Shown: positions 27,901 through 36,200 of the stretch, piece by piece
Layout: every line of letters begins with the position of its first letter
Position numbering within the stretch: position 1 is the stretch's first letter
Origin: Mactra quadrangularis
Taxonomy: Eukaryota; Mollusca; Bivalvia; Venerida; Mactridae
Length of the DNA: 64,000 nucleotides
Reading direction: 5' to 3'
NCBI GenBank assembly: GCA_025267735.1
Contig: CM046307.1
Location: 53,005,395 to 53,069,394, forward strand
Made by a program: the position numbers and the translations under genes
Notes under the pieces: model-generated
What the model was told of the DNA's origin: nothing
The model's database searches: none
The model's input: the letters and a program-made list of their open reading frames with translations, nothing else

Positions 27901-29130
27901 CTTGCATACTCGCTAATTTAGATCTGGCCTTTTCCAAACGAAGGTCACGTTCAGGTGACCTTTTCTCATCATAATATTCATGATGAAATTGTTATGATAC
28001 GTAACTTGTTTACATTGTCTACATCACGCAATTTGAAATGAGCCACCCAATCGCAGACTGTGAATAATACCGCTGTTAAATTTACATACAAACCTTGGTC
28101 TAAAAAAATAATTACGAAATCAAAATGTGATTAAGTGCTTTCGTCTAGATGAAAGCTACACATTGATTGGTCGACACAAAGTTCATCTCGACGTGACCTT
28201 GCATTGACTAAGTAGAGATCCAGTACGACAACGCTCTACAGGATCTCTGTTTACGGAGATTGGTTCCACTCCAACCAGGTGTAAAAGTAAATGGTTACTA
28301 ACTGTGAGGTATCATCTGCTTGAAGGTGATTTCAATGATCAGGAGTTATCATGCAAAATTGTTAAGTCGGCTGAACATGTGTATGGATGCAGACTTTAAA
28401 ACCACACGTCAATCTTTAACTTTATCTGGGTGATCAATTTACTTACCACTCTCCAATTTCTTTTCACATAATTCTTAAAGGTAATGGCTGCAGATACTCT
28501 AATAGCTTGATCAACATTGTCTTTATCAAGTAAAGTCAGTAAAAGCAATGGATAATTTTGATTTCCTTCAACAGATTCAAGAAATTTTTCAGCTGAAAAT
28601 AAGTCAAAGATAAGTATCAGTCATATGACAGGGCAAAAAGAAGAGATGATGCAAGAATGAATCAACAGATTTTGTAGTTTGAGCAAATTAACCAGAAATT
28701 ATAATAATACATAGGCTACCATGCTTCAGCATTAAGAGTATTTTTAACTTTGATAGAAAATTTAGAACTTCCATATTGGCAAATACATGCCTTTGTTACA
28801 CACTGCATCATGTAATGAAAGCACCAGTCACACACATTGATTTCATTAGTATTTTCAAATGGCAGCCAAGTACCCCAGTAACAATTAATAGCTTTTCCAA
28901 TGACAAGTTGGTGATTGATTCTTTCTAGTTCTACATAAATCAATACACATCTATTGTACTAAAGTTATTATTTTGAATAGAAACTACTGTTGGCTGAACA
29001 TAAATAGCTTTATGCTTAGTTGTTAATGGTATTGAAGAAACAAACCTGGTTTTCTAACACTTGGATCAGGTGATAATGTTTGTTGAAGAAATGTAGACAA
29101 TGTCCGAAGATTGTCATCTGTTATCTCCAT
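3947..29130 (-). CDS. CSE1L: Exportin-2 (importin-alpha re-exporter, CAS), 26 coding exons
   Basis: Importin-beta-family HEAT-repeat receptor that returns importin-alpha to the cytoplasm with RanGTP. Coding exons in transcript order (high to low): 29130-29046, 28592-28447, 26921-26820, 26437-26292, 25471-25381, 24382-24275, 23409-23317, 22374-22207, 21209-21080, 20444-20379, 19424-19315, 18857-18765, 17815-17731, 16845-16784, 15610-15474, 14651-14548, 14035-13938, 13177-13027, 12384-12185, 10571-10474, 9304-9219, 8618-8537, 6906-6763, 6074-5977, 4976-4843, 4036-3947. All borders are GT-AG, phases are compatible, and the lengths sum to 2907 nt (968 aa plus stop), against about 971 aa in vertebrates. 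The start MEITDDNLRTL matches the family N-terminus. Family-typical stretches include SQICDNVALYAQKYDEEF (exon 8), NPAAVVDFEQALF (exon 18) and QLAFAGKKEQD (exon 25); the C-terminus is LSDAGVTLS. Expected domain order is importin-beta N-terminal (from about residue 29), Cse1 domain, then CAS C-terminal domain. No frameshift or lost exon was seen. Individual borders could be off by a base. Confidence 0.96.
4090..4560. repeat. Diverged AT-rich tandem repeat family
   Basis: Downstream of an opening related to the one at 13480 (AGAGC-GTCCACGGACA), blocks containing GGGGGGA, 'aagggacatatatttgaa'-like and 'gtagataac'-like motifs recur about every 160-170 bp with heavy divergence. It lies in the last intron of exportin-2 (between 4036 and 4843). 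Confidence 0.45.
5552..5911. mobile_element. MITE, GGGACTTTAGTCA family, copy 1
   Basis: A 360-bp palindromic element, highly similar to 62661-63010, with terminal motifs related to GGGACTTTAGTCA. It is flanked by TAA, or equivalently AAT, on both sides. It sits in exportin-2 intron 24 and ends only about 65 bp from the exon border at 5977. Confidence 0.7.
6152..6275 (+). mobile_element. SINE, GGAGCAGTGGT family
   Basis: Head 'aggagcagtggtccagtgg' followed by 'gaggtccc' and the body motif CACTGCTAATTTC-TTGAGCAA. The same family recurs at 11320, 13248, 16420, 22850 and 27746, and on the minus strand inside both lipase genes. Confidence 0.6.
6549..6721. mobile_element. pogo/Tigger-like MITE, 173 bp
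   Basis: Left end CAGTACAACCTCT, right end AGAGGTTACACTG, flanked by TA on both sides. This is typical of pogo-type Tc1/mariner ends (CAGTAGAACCTC). It lies about 40 bp from the exportin-2 exon 23 donor at 6763. Confidence 0.6.
6965..7140. mobile_element. SINE-derived fragment
   Basis: Contains 'gattatacccttccgtgaaaa', close to 'ggttatacccttgcatgaaaa' in the SINE at 436-705. The tRNA head is not recognisable here. Confidence 0.35.
7141..7450. repeat. Two-plus diverged repeat units, about 165 bp
   Basis: Two successive blocks each contain a 'cttgca-g-aacacc-tctaatcaaggt-aacattt'-like core, ending in a short GATG/GGAT run (7425-7450). Intron of exportin-2; no coding potential. Confidence 0.4.
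7902..8011. repeat. Direct tandem duplication, period 55 bp
   Basis: Two nearly identical 55-bp units starting at 7902 and 7957, each containing 'cagctgccataaagcatttt'. A recent local duplication in an exportin-2 intron. Confidence 0.9.
8725..8749. repeat. T9-G16 homopolymer run
   Basis: A run of T followed directly by a run of G. A similar T-G run is at 17680-17701. Lengths are sequencing-sensitive. Confidence 0.8.
8765..9030 (-). mobile_element. tRNA-derived SINE, minus strand
   Basis: Read on the minus strand it has a tRNA-like head (CCGGGCTAGTTCAGTTAAAG) and a B-box-like motif in the complement of 'aggaatcaaacccttaaccc', then the shared body with 'catactttcgtgg'-like sequence. Confidence 0.65.
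9963..10360 (+). mobile_element. 398-bp element with 9-bp target duplication, copy 1
   Basis: Ends CAATCT and AGATTG. It is flanked by the 9-bp direct repeat TCTACAACT at 9954-9962 and 10361-10369. A reverse-oriented, about 396-bp copy lies at 27867-28262. It contains an inverted AGGTCA pair at 10266-10287. It has no coding capacity and lies in exportin-2 intron 20. Class unknown. Confidence 0.85.
11320..11566 (+). mobile_element. SINE, GGAGCAGTGGT family
   Basis: Contains 'cccacaagggcactgctaat', 'ccttgagcaagaaatt', and the distal motifs 'gtgtaaatggatactgtgag' and 'gctgaacatgcgtatggaag' shared by the other copies. This is one of the longest copies here. Confidence 0.65.
11606..11838. repeat. 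Interspersed repeat with TACCCCCGCC / GCGGGGGTA ends, copy 1
   Basis: About 233 bp starting 'gtgagctaatgctcactag' and carrying a GGAC-rich stretch and 'aagggtaaaacagtatac'. The second copy is at 12404-12661. Both lie close to exportin-2 exon 19. Confidence 0.7.
12404..12661. repeat. Interspersed repeat with TACCCCCGCC end, copy 2
   Basis: Same family as 11606-11838, with an extra roughly 28-bp segment near 12470-12500 and an expanded CGGA microsatellite near 12600-12625. Confidence 0.7.
13248..13450 (+). mobile_element. SINE, GGAGCAGTGGT family, degenerate head
   Basis: The body matches the family ('cttgagcaaaaaatttacc', 'ggtgtaaatgggtactgtga', 'aggtgatttcaatgatca'). The tRNA-like head is strongly diverged. 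Confidence 0.55.
13475..13920. repeat. Dispersed 'gggccataattcagtc' repeat
   Basis: Starts 'aagagcagtccacggacagt' and contains about 180-bp internal units with 'catgctagagttatgcaact'. Related fragments are at 15167-15410, 17030-17215 and 20700-20900. The repeated motifs are not open in any frame. Confidence 0.5.
14097..14288. repeat. Imperfect foldback repeat
   Basis: The left arm 'ggacagtaggtctatagaag' and 'attttacagga' recur in inverted form at the right ('tcctgtaaaactgcagatc', 'acagacctatt'). Probably a degraded MITE in exportin-2 intron 16. Confidence 0.4.
14932..15140. mobile_element. MITE, GACTATATCCGGAATTC family
   Basis: Inverted ends: 'tatatccggaattcaaat' on the left and 'atttgaattccggattagg' on the right. 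Inside is 'tttgtaccgcctgtgca'. The same inside motif and the right end occur, split apart, in the centre of the foldback element (about 41022-41110 and 41724-41756). Confidence 0.6.
15993..16393. mobile_element. hAT-like MITE, 401 bp
   Basis: Ends CAGGGCTTTTTCA and TAAAAAAGTCCTG. Flanking 8-mers acattatt and ttattatt match at 6 of 8. The inside has repeated ATTGGGAA motifs, also seen at 18250-18290. Confidence 0.55.
16420..16625 (+). mobile_element. SINE, GGAGCAGTGGT family
   Basis: Head 'aggagcagtagtctagggg', B-box-like GGTTTGAACCC, body 'cacaaggggcactgcttatt', and 'gatgtaaatgggtacttgtg'. Confidence 0.65.
17230..17632. mobile_element. hAT-like MITE, TAGGGCTGTCACAATA ends
   Basis: Left TAGGGCTGTCACAATACG, right CGTGGCAGCCCTA. 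Flanking 8-mers ttctataa (17222-17229) and ttctatat (17633-17640) match at 7 of 8, as for hAT target duplications. No transposase. It ends about 100 bp from exportin-2 exon 13. Confidence 0.8.
17680..17701. repeat. T-G homopolymer run
   Basis: T8 followed by a long G run, 30 bp from the exportin-2 exon 13 donor (17731). Confidence 0.75.
18095..18200 (-). mobile_element. tRNA-derived SINE fragment, minus strand
   Basis: 'cctgggaatcaaacccacaa' is a reverse-complement B-box region like those of the minus-strand SINEs at 8765 and 63322. The rest is eroded. Confidence 0.4.
19479..19725. mobile_element. TA-flanked MITE, TTGTTCG family
   Basis: Starts TATTGTCCGTTTTTTCTCA and ends GAAAAAACGAACAATA. 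Same interior as 1156-1388, including 'aaaacatatcatacggcata'. Confidence 0.75.
19956..20178. mobile_element. MITE, GGCCACAACAA ends with GCGAGCGAG interior, copy 1
   Basis: Inverted ends GGCCACAACAAGTTGATCAT and ATGATCAATTTGTTGTGGCC. The inside contains GCGAGCGAG on both arms. A reverse-oriented copy lies at 23092-23298. Confidence 0.75.
20700..20900. repeat. Dispersed 'gggccataattcagtc' repeat fragment
   Basis: Two short units each with 'ataattcagtcaaaattc', then 'gctcgagttatgcagtttg'. Same family as 13475-13920. Confidence 0.5.
22438..22700 (+). mobile_element. tRNA-derived SINE
   Basis: Clear A box (TAGCTCAGTTGGTAGCA) and B box (GGGTTCGATTCC), body with 'catactttcgtggagcttgg', 3' end 'gttgctacagcgttaaaccc' and a degenerate C/A tail. 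Exportin-2 intron 7. Confidence 0.8.
22850..23065 (+). mobile_element. SINE, GGAGCAGTGGT family
   Basis: B box 'gggttcgaaccccacttgg', then 'ggcactgttagtttccttaa' and the distal 'gctgaacatgtacatggaag'. Confidence 0.6.
23092..23298. mobile_element. MITE, GGCCACAACAA family, copy 2, one end truncated
   Basis: Reverse-oriented copy of 19956-20178. The right end ttgttgtggcc is present, but the left end starts inside the inverted repeat at ATCATATG, next to a SINE. Confidence 0.7.
23486..23640. mobile_element. pogo-like MITE remnant
   Basis: One end, 'tacagtgtgacctctagaga', resembles the ends at 6549 and 30032. The opposite end is not resolved. Confidence 0.35.
27746..28405 (+). mobile_element. 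SINE, GGAGCAGTGGT family, split by a nested insertion
   Basis: The 5' part 27746-27866 and 3' part 28263-28405 join into one SINE copy once the 396-bp element at 27867-28262 and one copy of the 9-bp duplication are ignored. Exportin-2 intron 2. Confidence 0.75.
27867..28262 (-). mobile_element. 396-bp element with 9-bp target duplication, copy 2
   Basis: Inverted copy of 9963-10360, nested in a SINE and flanked by GTTCCACTC at 27858-27866 and 28263-28271. Ends CAATCT and AGATTG. Keeps the inverted AGGTCA pair. Confidence 0.85.
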
Positions 29131-29141
29131 GATGAAACAAC
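29131..29141 (-). other. CSE1L: 5' UTR end and acceptor of the exportin-2 start exon
   Basis: On the minus strand a pyrimidine-rich run ending TTCGCAG lies only 11 nt upstream of the ATG at 29130. The start exon therefore probably begins at 29141 and is preceded by a noncoding first exon. I could not identify that exon or the promoter in 29142-31290. Confidence 0.45.
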
Positions 29142-31290
29142 CTGCGAAGAAGAAATATAATGACAGATTACAGGACTTTTTCCTAAAAAAATCTACATAA
29201 GGTCTGTTTAAAGACACAATACCCTCTCAAAAGATTCATTCAGATTGAATAATAAACTTCTGTGTTAACAAAGATATCCTGATCATTGACACTTGCGCAG
29301 CTGATGTATTTGTCTGCAACATTCCACTCACTTTGGTTTCAACCATTTGTCTGAAGTGAAATTTGTTTCAAAATGTTATCCGTGCAGTGCATCCGTTTAT
29401 AATCACGATATTGTTGTAATCCACATAATTACTAAATACTAAAATAGGTTACACTGCATGAACCTTGAAAGTTGGATGCATTTCTGAAATGACATGTTGA
29501 ATGCTCATACCCAAGTTTAACTATGTTTTTTAAGAACAGAACCTTAAACCTATACTTTTTGTAAGAAATACACGAAAATTTACAAGTAGACCAAGAGGGC
29601 AGTCCATTTCACAATTTTGTGACATGTTTTTACCCCACCCGCTAAATAAAAACCAATAAGAAATTCATGGCATTTAAATGCTAACATATAATGAAAAGCA
29701 AATTGGTATTGAAAAAAAATACTCTAAATGCTATACTATTGTGAAATCATAAATCTGTTTCACGGTCAAGTTTGAAGAAAATTTAAAGCATGCCAAACCT
29801 TTTTTTAAAATTTTGATGGCGCACTAACAAACGGTGCACAGTTTAATTTACACAACCGTGTGAAAAAGGACTTAAAGAAGAGTAGTCTTTCCTACACTTA
29901 GACAAATAAGGTTAGACCATTGTGTGAGCACAGCGCGCGTAGATAACTACAACTGTCTAAATCATTATCTTAGGTCAAATATCCAAGAAAATTTGCAATT
30001 TATTTCTTCCAATTTCCATTCCTCGGATATACAGTAGAACCTCTCCAAACCGGACAACCAGGGGACCGGACCAAGTGTCCGGTTTATAGAGGTATCCAGT
30101 TTAGAGAGGTATTGTACGTCGGAATTCTAGGTATTTACCTATACAGTCTGAACAAGGCTAGAGTTGCAGATTGAGGCACACTACTTTATTGCTCATTCTG
30201 AAGCTTCATTGATAGGCTTAGTTATGCAGTTATCTTCATCAAAAAGCTGGCAAAGAATGAAAAATTAGGTGTTTGCTATGGCCAAGTTAAAAAATATCTG
30301 TGTTTTCTTGCTCAAACAGTAAATTTAAAATGGAATCGACATCTGAAGTTTGGCTGAATCTGCAATGCAATATTATTATAAAATAGATTTTTCTGAAAAC
30401 AGAGTAAATATGTTACATGATGTCAAGCATATGCTGATTAGATATTTAAAAAACCAAAAAAAACCCATACATTTAATTTGGCCTAAGCAGCAGCCAGTTA
30501 GCATTTTGGTAATGTTTTGAGATGGATGACTGGGATAAGACACACACAAAAAGAATAGGAAGAGTTTGTATCATTTACTTTAACATCATAGTACCAAAAA
30601 CTGCGATATTAAAAAGAAACTGATGTTTACATTTAAACAATAATTAGAACATAAATACACTGAGTTCAAATTAAAGGCCAAGTCCGGTTTTCGGAGGTAG
30701 ATTTACATTGAAATTGAAGAAAATTTCTGCAAAAGTTGTCAGAGGTATCCAGTTTAGAGGGGTAAAATATATAGAGAAGAAATGCGATTTGTCCGGTTTG
30801 GAGAGGGATCCGGTTTAGAGAGGAACCAGTTTGGAGAGGTTCTACTGTATATGTTTTTAATCAATTTTTTATTTTGTAGAAACAAGGATCCTAGGTAGAA
30901 ATTAGAGATCTAAATATTGGAAATCTTAACCAACATGTAATAAACATAAATAAATACATGTACTTTTCATAAGACAGTGATTTGTCTTAAACCCTTTTCA
31001 CAATGAACATGCCTCACTAGTACAATGATTTCCATTTACACAATTTCTAAAGCATAGTTAAGTAAGGGACATTAAACAAAATAAAACAAAGATTCTAGAT
31101 CGATCTTTTCACTTGTATAGCTATAGGTATATACGGTTTCTGTATAATTATTTAGCATTGTGCACGTGTCACATGTATCACACGCATTTGAACATTTAAT
31201 CACGCTCACAAACATAGTATTATTGAATTTGATCATACCCATCATGATCTCCGAAAAGTGCAAGCTGCTTATGTACATTGTATTTTAACA
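29142..31290. other. Intergenic region between exportin-2 and lipase duplication
   Basis: AT-rich and non-coding as far as I can see. Apart from the pogo-like element (30032-30847) I see no recognisable feature, though it must hold the exportin-2 promoter and first noncoding exon if the acceptor at 29141 is used. Confidence 0.5.
30032..30847. mobile_element. pogo/Tigger-like nonautonomous element, 816 bp
   Basis: Left CAGTAGAACCTCTCCAAACC, right GGTTTGGAGAGGTTCTACTG, flanked by TA at 30030-30031 and 30848-30849. Subterminal repeats of GGTTTAGAGAGG on both arms. The inside is AT-rich with no transposase ORF. Confidence 0.85.
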
Positions 31291-31900
31291 GTAGGTAGAC
31301 TACGTGTTAGCGCCTCTGTTTTGATAAAAACGTCAATTTCCACAACTGTATTCTCATTTAAACAGTAACTCATAGCCATCTTATATTAATAACACCAGAG
31401 AAATTAGTAAAACATAGATATGCATGTTTTAGTGATTCAGGGGTCTCAAACAACCATTGACGGCTTCCGGAGGATCCTGACTCCTGGCCAGAATGTTGTC
31501 CTACACCAACCAGGGGACAGCGGCCTCCCTGCACCAGGTATCAAAGTTCTACATCTGAAGCCATCGGATCCTTGACAGCAATGATGATGAAGGTCAACAG
31601 TGCACGTTGAAGACGGTTGTCAGGGCAAAATAAGGGTAAAACAAAAGTAGCGAAGATCGAACTACAAAGTGAGTTGTGAACCCTATATTTTTACAACATA
31701 GCCTGCATTTGTTGAAGATATTTAAAATACGGCTATAAACCATACACAGTGCTCGTGTTACAGGAAAGGCTTTTAACGTGGGATTTTTGTATTCTTATAT
31801 TTTACCATAGTAAGGGATAAGCATTGTTTAAATATAAGAAGTTTGTGTCATACAGTAAAGTTCTGCTGTAAAACCACCTTAGCTACTGCAAAATCATGCA

Positions 31901-32055
31901 ATTTTTGGAAGATTTTCAGTCCCGAAAGTGAATGCTTAATTTTTTGAAGATTTTCTGTCCCGAAAGTGAATGCTTAATTTTTTGAAGATTTTCTGTCCCG
32001 AAAGTGAATGCTTAATTTTTTGAAGATTTTTTGTCCCGAAAGTGAATGCTTAATT
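31901..32055. repeat. 38-bp tandem repeat, about four units
   Basis: Units with CCCGAAAGTGAATGC starting at 31921, 31959, 31997 and 32035, period exactly 38. The paralogous site near 54025 has a single unit, so the array expanded after the duplication. Confidence 0.95.
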
Positions 32056-32129
32056 TCAGAAGAAAGTGTAAAGTCCATTTATTAGTATATAGAACATTCC
32101 GATACTAAGGCCATCGATTTAAATTGTTC

Positions 32130-32886
32130 TAATAGAGGAACTTTACTGTACAACTGTATCGTAATGGCGGCAAACACTAACGTGATCTGAAAATGAAATT
32201 TTCGGTCTGTTTTAATCTTAGAACTTACATTTTTACAATATATTTTAATAAGAAGAATATACTCTAAAGAAAGAAGATAAGAATAAGATGTTTCTGTAAA
32301 ATGTCCTCCTGGTGTGAGGATTTTACGTCATATTATTTAGAAGAGATATAAATTCACAAATAATTGTTATTTGTATAGATGTATGAATAGATATGAACAT
32401 TGATAAAACTGATAATGTTATGTACTATCTACTAAAAGTTATATCACTAAAATATAGGATGGTATCAATACATTTTATCAACATCAAACTAGCATGTAAA
32501 AAACCAGGCATAATCTGTGAAAGATTTAGACATTTGTGATGCTATCGTTTGCCATTAGAATTATTCATGTAGATAACTCATTCGGAACCACTCGGCAATA
32601 GTTGCGCTTGAGTAGTTCCGAATAAATATATCCGTGGGTTGATCGTCAGCTTACGGAATCACCCGAATAGTTCCGAATGGTAGCCAATTCCTCAACATTC
32701 ATAATAAACATGCAATCTGAGAACTTTACTGTACAACTGTGTCGTAATGGCGGCAAACACCAACGTGTTCTGCCAATGAAATGTTCGTTCTGTTTTAATC
32801 TTAGAACTTAAGTTTTTACAATATATTTTAGTAAGAAGAATATACTGTAAAATGCCCTACTGGTGTGAGGATTTAACGTCACATGA
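32130..32886 (+). repeat. Local direct duplication upstream of lipase A
   Basis: Sequence around 32145-32330 ('tcgtaatggcggcaaacact', 'gaatatactctaaag', 'ctggtgtgaggatttta') recurs at 32718-32886. Copy B has it once (about 54130-54320). Confidence 0.75.
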
Positions 32887-33196
32887 AGTGTAGAGTAGGC
32901 GTGGTATTGATTTTCGCCGGGATATGTATAGATGATAATTAGATACAAATGTAAAAGGTAAGGTCGGGGTCAATATTTACGCACTATATATTTATTGAAA
33001 CAAGCTGTATAACAAAGGAATAAGTATTTATACCAAAGCGTTCATAGAAAATAGGTAAATTTGAGATCGGTGTTGGCTAAATACAAAATTTTATACATAT
33101 TACATGTAATTTATATACTCATACGCGGAAGTATGAACTATTTGTTAGCTTAATACCAGTTATAATTAACTCGTATAATTTAATAACTTGTGCGAT

Positions 33197-33203
33197 TATA
33201 AAG
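33197..33203 (+). promoter_or_regulatory. Candidate TATA box, lipase A
   Basis: TATAAAG 71 nt upstream of the start codon, inside a block conserved in copy B. Position suits a short 5' UTR; no transcript evidence. Confidence 0.45.
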
Positions 33204-33267
33204 GAATATTTAAAATGCATTGGTATTAAAAGAACGAGACTTTAGCGTATATAATTATCAAAAAAGG

Positions 33268-36200
33268 ATGGATATATTTGTTATTGTTCTACTTGTGTTG
33301 GGTATAAGTACAGAAACAAGCGGTGAGTCATTATATGTTTTTTTTTTAAATCCTCTACTACAAAATTCCTTTAATTTATGTTTTACAGTAAAAAAAACGA
33401 ACAGAGCAGGACAGAACTTCAGATTCAGTAAACGTGGACAGCGTACATAGTTGTAATATGCATATATACAATGAATATTTTGGGCAAATTTACCTGAGAC
33501 AGAATCATACATTATTCGCTTTAGAAATGATACTACATTAAATTGTGCATGTAATTTTTACTGATTTAATCGTGTAAATACATCACAAAATGTGAAAGCA
33601 AAATATTTTTTTTATTATTTTGTAAATAAGAGTGTTGTACATCGATTTGAGGGACCAGAAATTCAATCTGATCATCATCATCTTCGTCATAACCATAACC
33701 ATTATTATTGAAAGTTGAAGTCATTATTATACATGCATAACCATCATTTTCAAAATTACTGTACTGCTGAAGTTACCGCTGACTTCATATACATACATTG
33801 TAGGTAAAACAAAAATATCAGATTTACAGGTCCCCGGAAAATGTTTATTTTGTTTCATGGAGAATATTAATGTACTTGAACGTATGAATTTCATCACCAC
33901 AAACACATGTATAATAATACATTTGATTTGAACTAATTTATATTTTTGATCGCTTCGATGCCAAGTTTTTACAATTTGTCCTTTGGTTTTTATGTCAAAG
34001 GTGCATTATGCGTCAGTGTCTATACTCTGTTAAAATACAATTGATTGGGCAATAGGAAATGTGGATTTGACTAAAAAAACATCAAACAAATTCTGTTCAC
34101 ATTTTTATCTGCCAGCCATCCTCCATTATGGTTAACTTCAGCGTACAAGTTTACATATTAGTGAATTATTTTTTACTGTTTCATAAAGCATAAAAGTTTA
34201 ATACAAATAATAAACTTAATTTTACTGGTTTCTCTTGTCGGTGAACGTGCATACGTATGAAACTTACACTCTATGAAAATGCTTTTTATGTGTATCAAAT
34301 GACACAACATGTATGTATTTATATACATTTTGTGTCATTTAATACTCATATAAGTATTTTCATATTCACATGTAGTGTAAGTTTCAAGCGTATGCACGTT
34401 CACCGAATTTACTGCTATAACCCAAGCTATCAGGCTACTGGTATGATGGTATCTATCTGTCAATCTCCCCGGGGAATCTTTCCTCCACAAAGTGCAGCTG
34501 ACATATAGGCGCAACGGAAATAAACCACTCTCATGGTTACCCATTTGCACCAGGATGGAGTAAAGCCATATATAAGTTGAATTTCTTGATAATGTAAATA
34601 AGCAAGCAGTGTCCAAGTAAGTAGGGTTCGAACCCGGGACCTCTCGATTCCTAAGCGCGCGTTCAACCACTGAACTACTGCTCATACATGTAATTTCTAC
34701 TCGTTTCCATTGATAGGTTGGTTTTTCAAAAAGGATGACAAAGTATGTTATGGAACTTTAGGATGCTTTTCCTGCAAACACCCATTTTCATACTCTGGAT
34801 GTTTGCTACCACATTCACCGGTAGTTATTGGAACCAAGTACTTCCTGTTCACAAGAAATTCCAGCGATAGTTATGAAGAATTGATACTGATGGACAATCA
34901 GAGAAGATGCAGCTGGAAGTCTTTCTGTACATCACATAAAATCCTCATAATTATTCATGGCTGGTTAGATCATGTCGATAAACCATGGGTCAGAAAAATG
35001 GTGGATGAGCTTTTAAAGCAAGTAAGTGATTTTATACAGAATCACTTCCATAACACATATAACATTAAAATGATATAACAAATACAATGCACACGAACAT
35101 ACATACTCCATTCTCGTTCCTAGAGTCTAGTAGGATTCTCAATACTAGCTAGTATTGAGAATCCTACTAGACTCTAGGAACGAGAATGACATACTTAGGC
35201 ACACATCATCAGCTTAAACAGCCTTGAGTACAAATATCAACTATCAAGAAAATTCTCCAGCTCTAACATCCTCGGTAACCCAAGGCAGGGTAGTACTCGT
35301 CAACGATAATTCATAACATATGAGTACCGTGTGATACCGATGATGCAACTCTTAGTGCTAAATTAGCAATCTGGAGACAACCGGCTCATGCACCGATAAA
35401 TTAGGAAACGTTTTGCCACCAAATAACTATCTCGAGATTTTTGTTTTGTAATTTGTTTCTTTTTGAAACACCTATACCTTATAGATATATATTGATATGT
35501 CCATATATTGTAATCTGATAAATATACTATCTAGCAACTCACTATTATACTATGTATAAGTTAGATCTATTGTATTTTGTTCTGTTCTGTATTAATAATT
35601 CATTAAGATTATTTATATTGTACTGACATGTCAATGTACTTATATTTGCCGCTTGGGTCTAAGACCTTCCGGTGTTTATATGAATAAATTTGTCAAACTA
35701 TAAATTAAATTTGGAATAACTTCAAAATTTGACCTAATTTAGGCATAAAAACAATCTTTTAAGGGTAAAAGGTCACATCACGGGGACTGCACATGCATTA
35801 TACGGACTCTCATTAAACACAAATCGAGTCAAGTTTATACAAATAGAAGAACATGTACATGTATTATTAATTTCACCAACGCATTAAAAATCTAAAGTGA
35901 GACACAATCAATTATAAGAAACACTGTGCAACAGATACTGTATTCTGGTTAAATCAAAAAACTATTTTGGCCTCTAAATTATTTTAGTCAACAGGCTGAT
36001 AAGCACTATACAGACATTTTGATCATGCACTCAGCATCCTTTGTGCAATCCTTAGATACTTACTGCGCGCTGTATCTCTAAATATAGGCTATAAATTAAG
36101 GTCCAATAACTTGGCACAACATTCGATGTTCGATATTCGATATTCAATATCGAACATCGAACCAGTTCGACGTTCGACATTAGCATAATGTGCGAATATC

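Noticed and set aside
32580..32700. Conserved block with TTCCGAA motifs upstream of both lipases as a STAT-like enhancer
   Set aside because: It is conserved only because of the recent segmental duplication. There is no independent evidence of function; not reported as a regulatory site.
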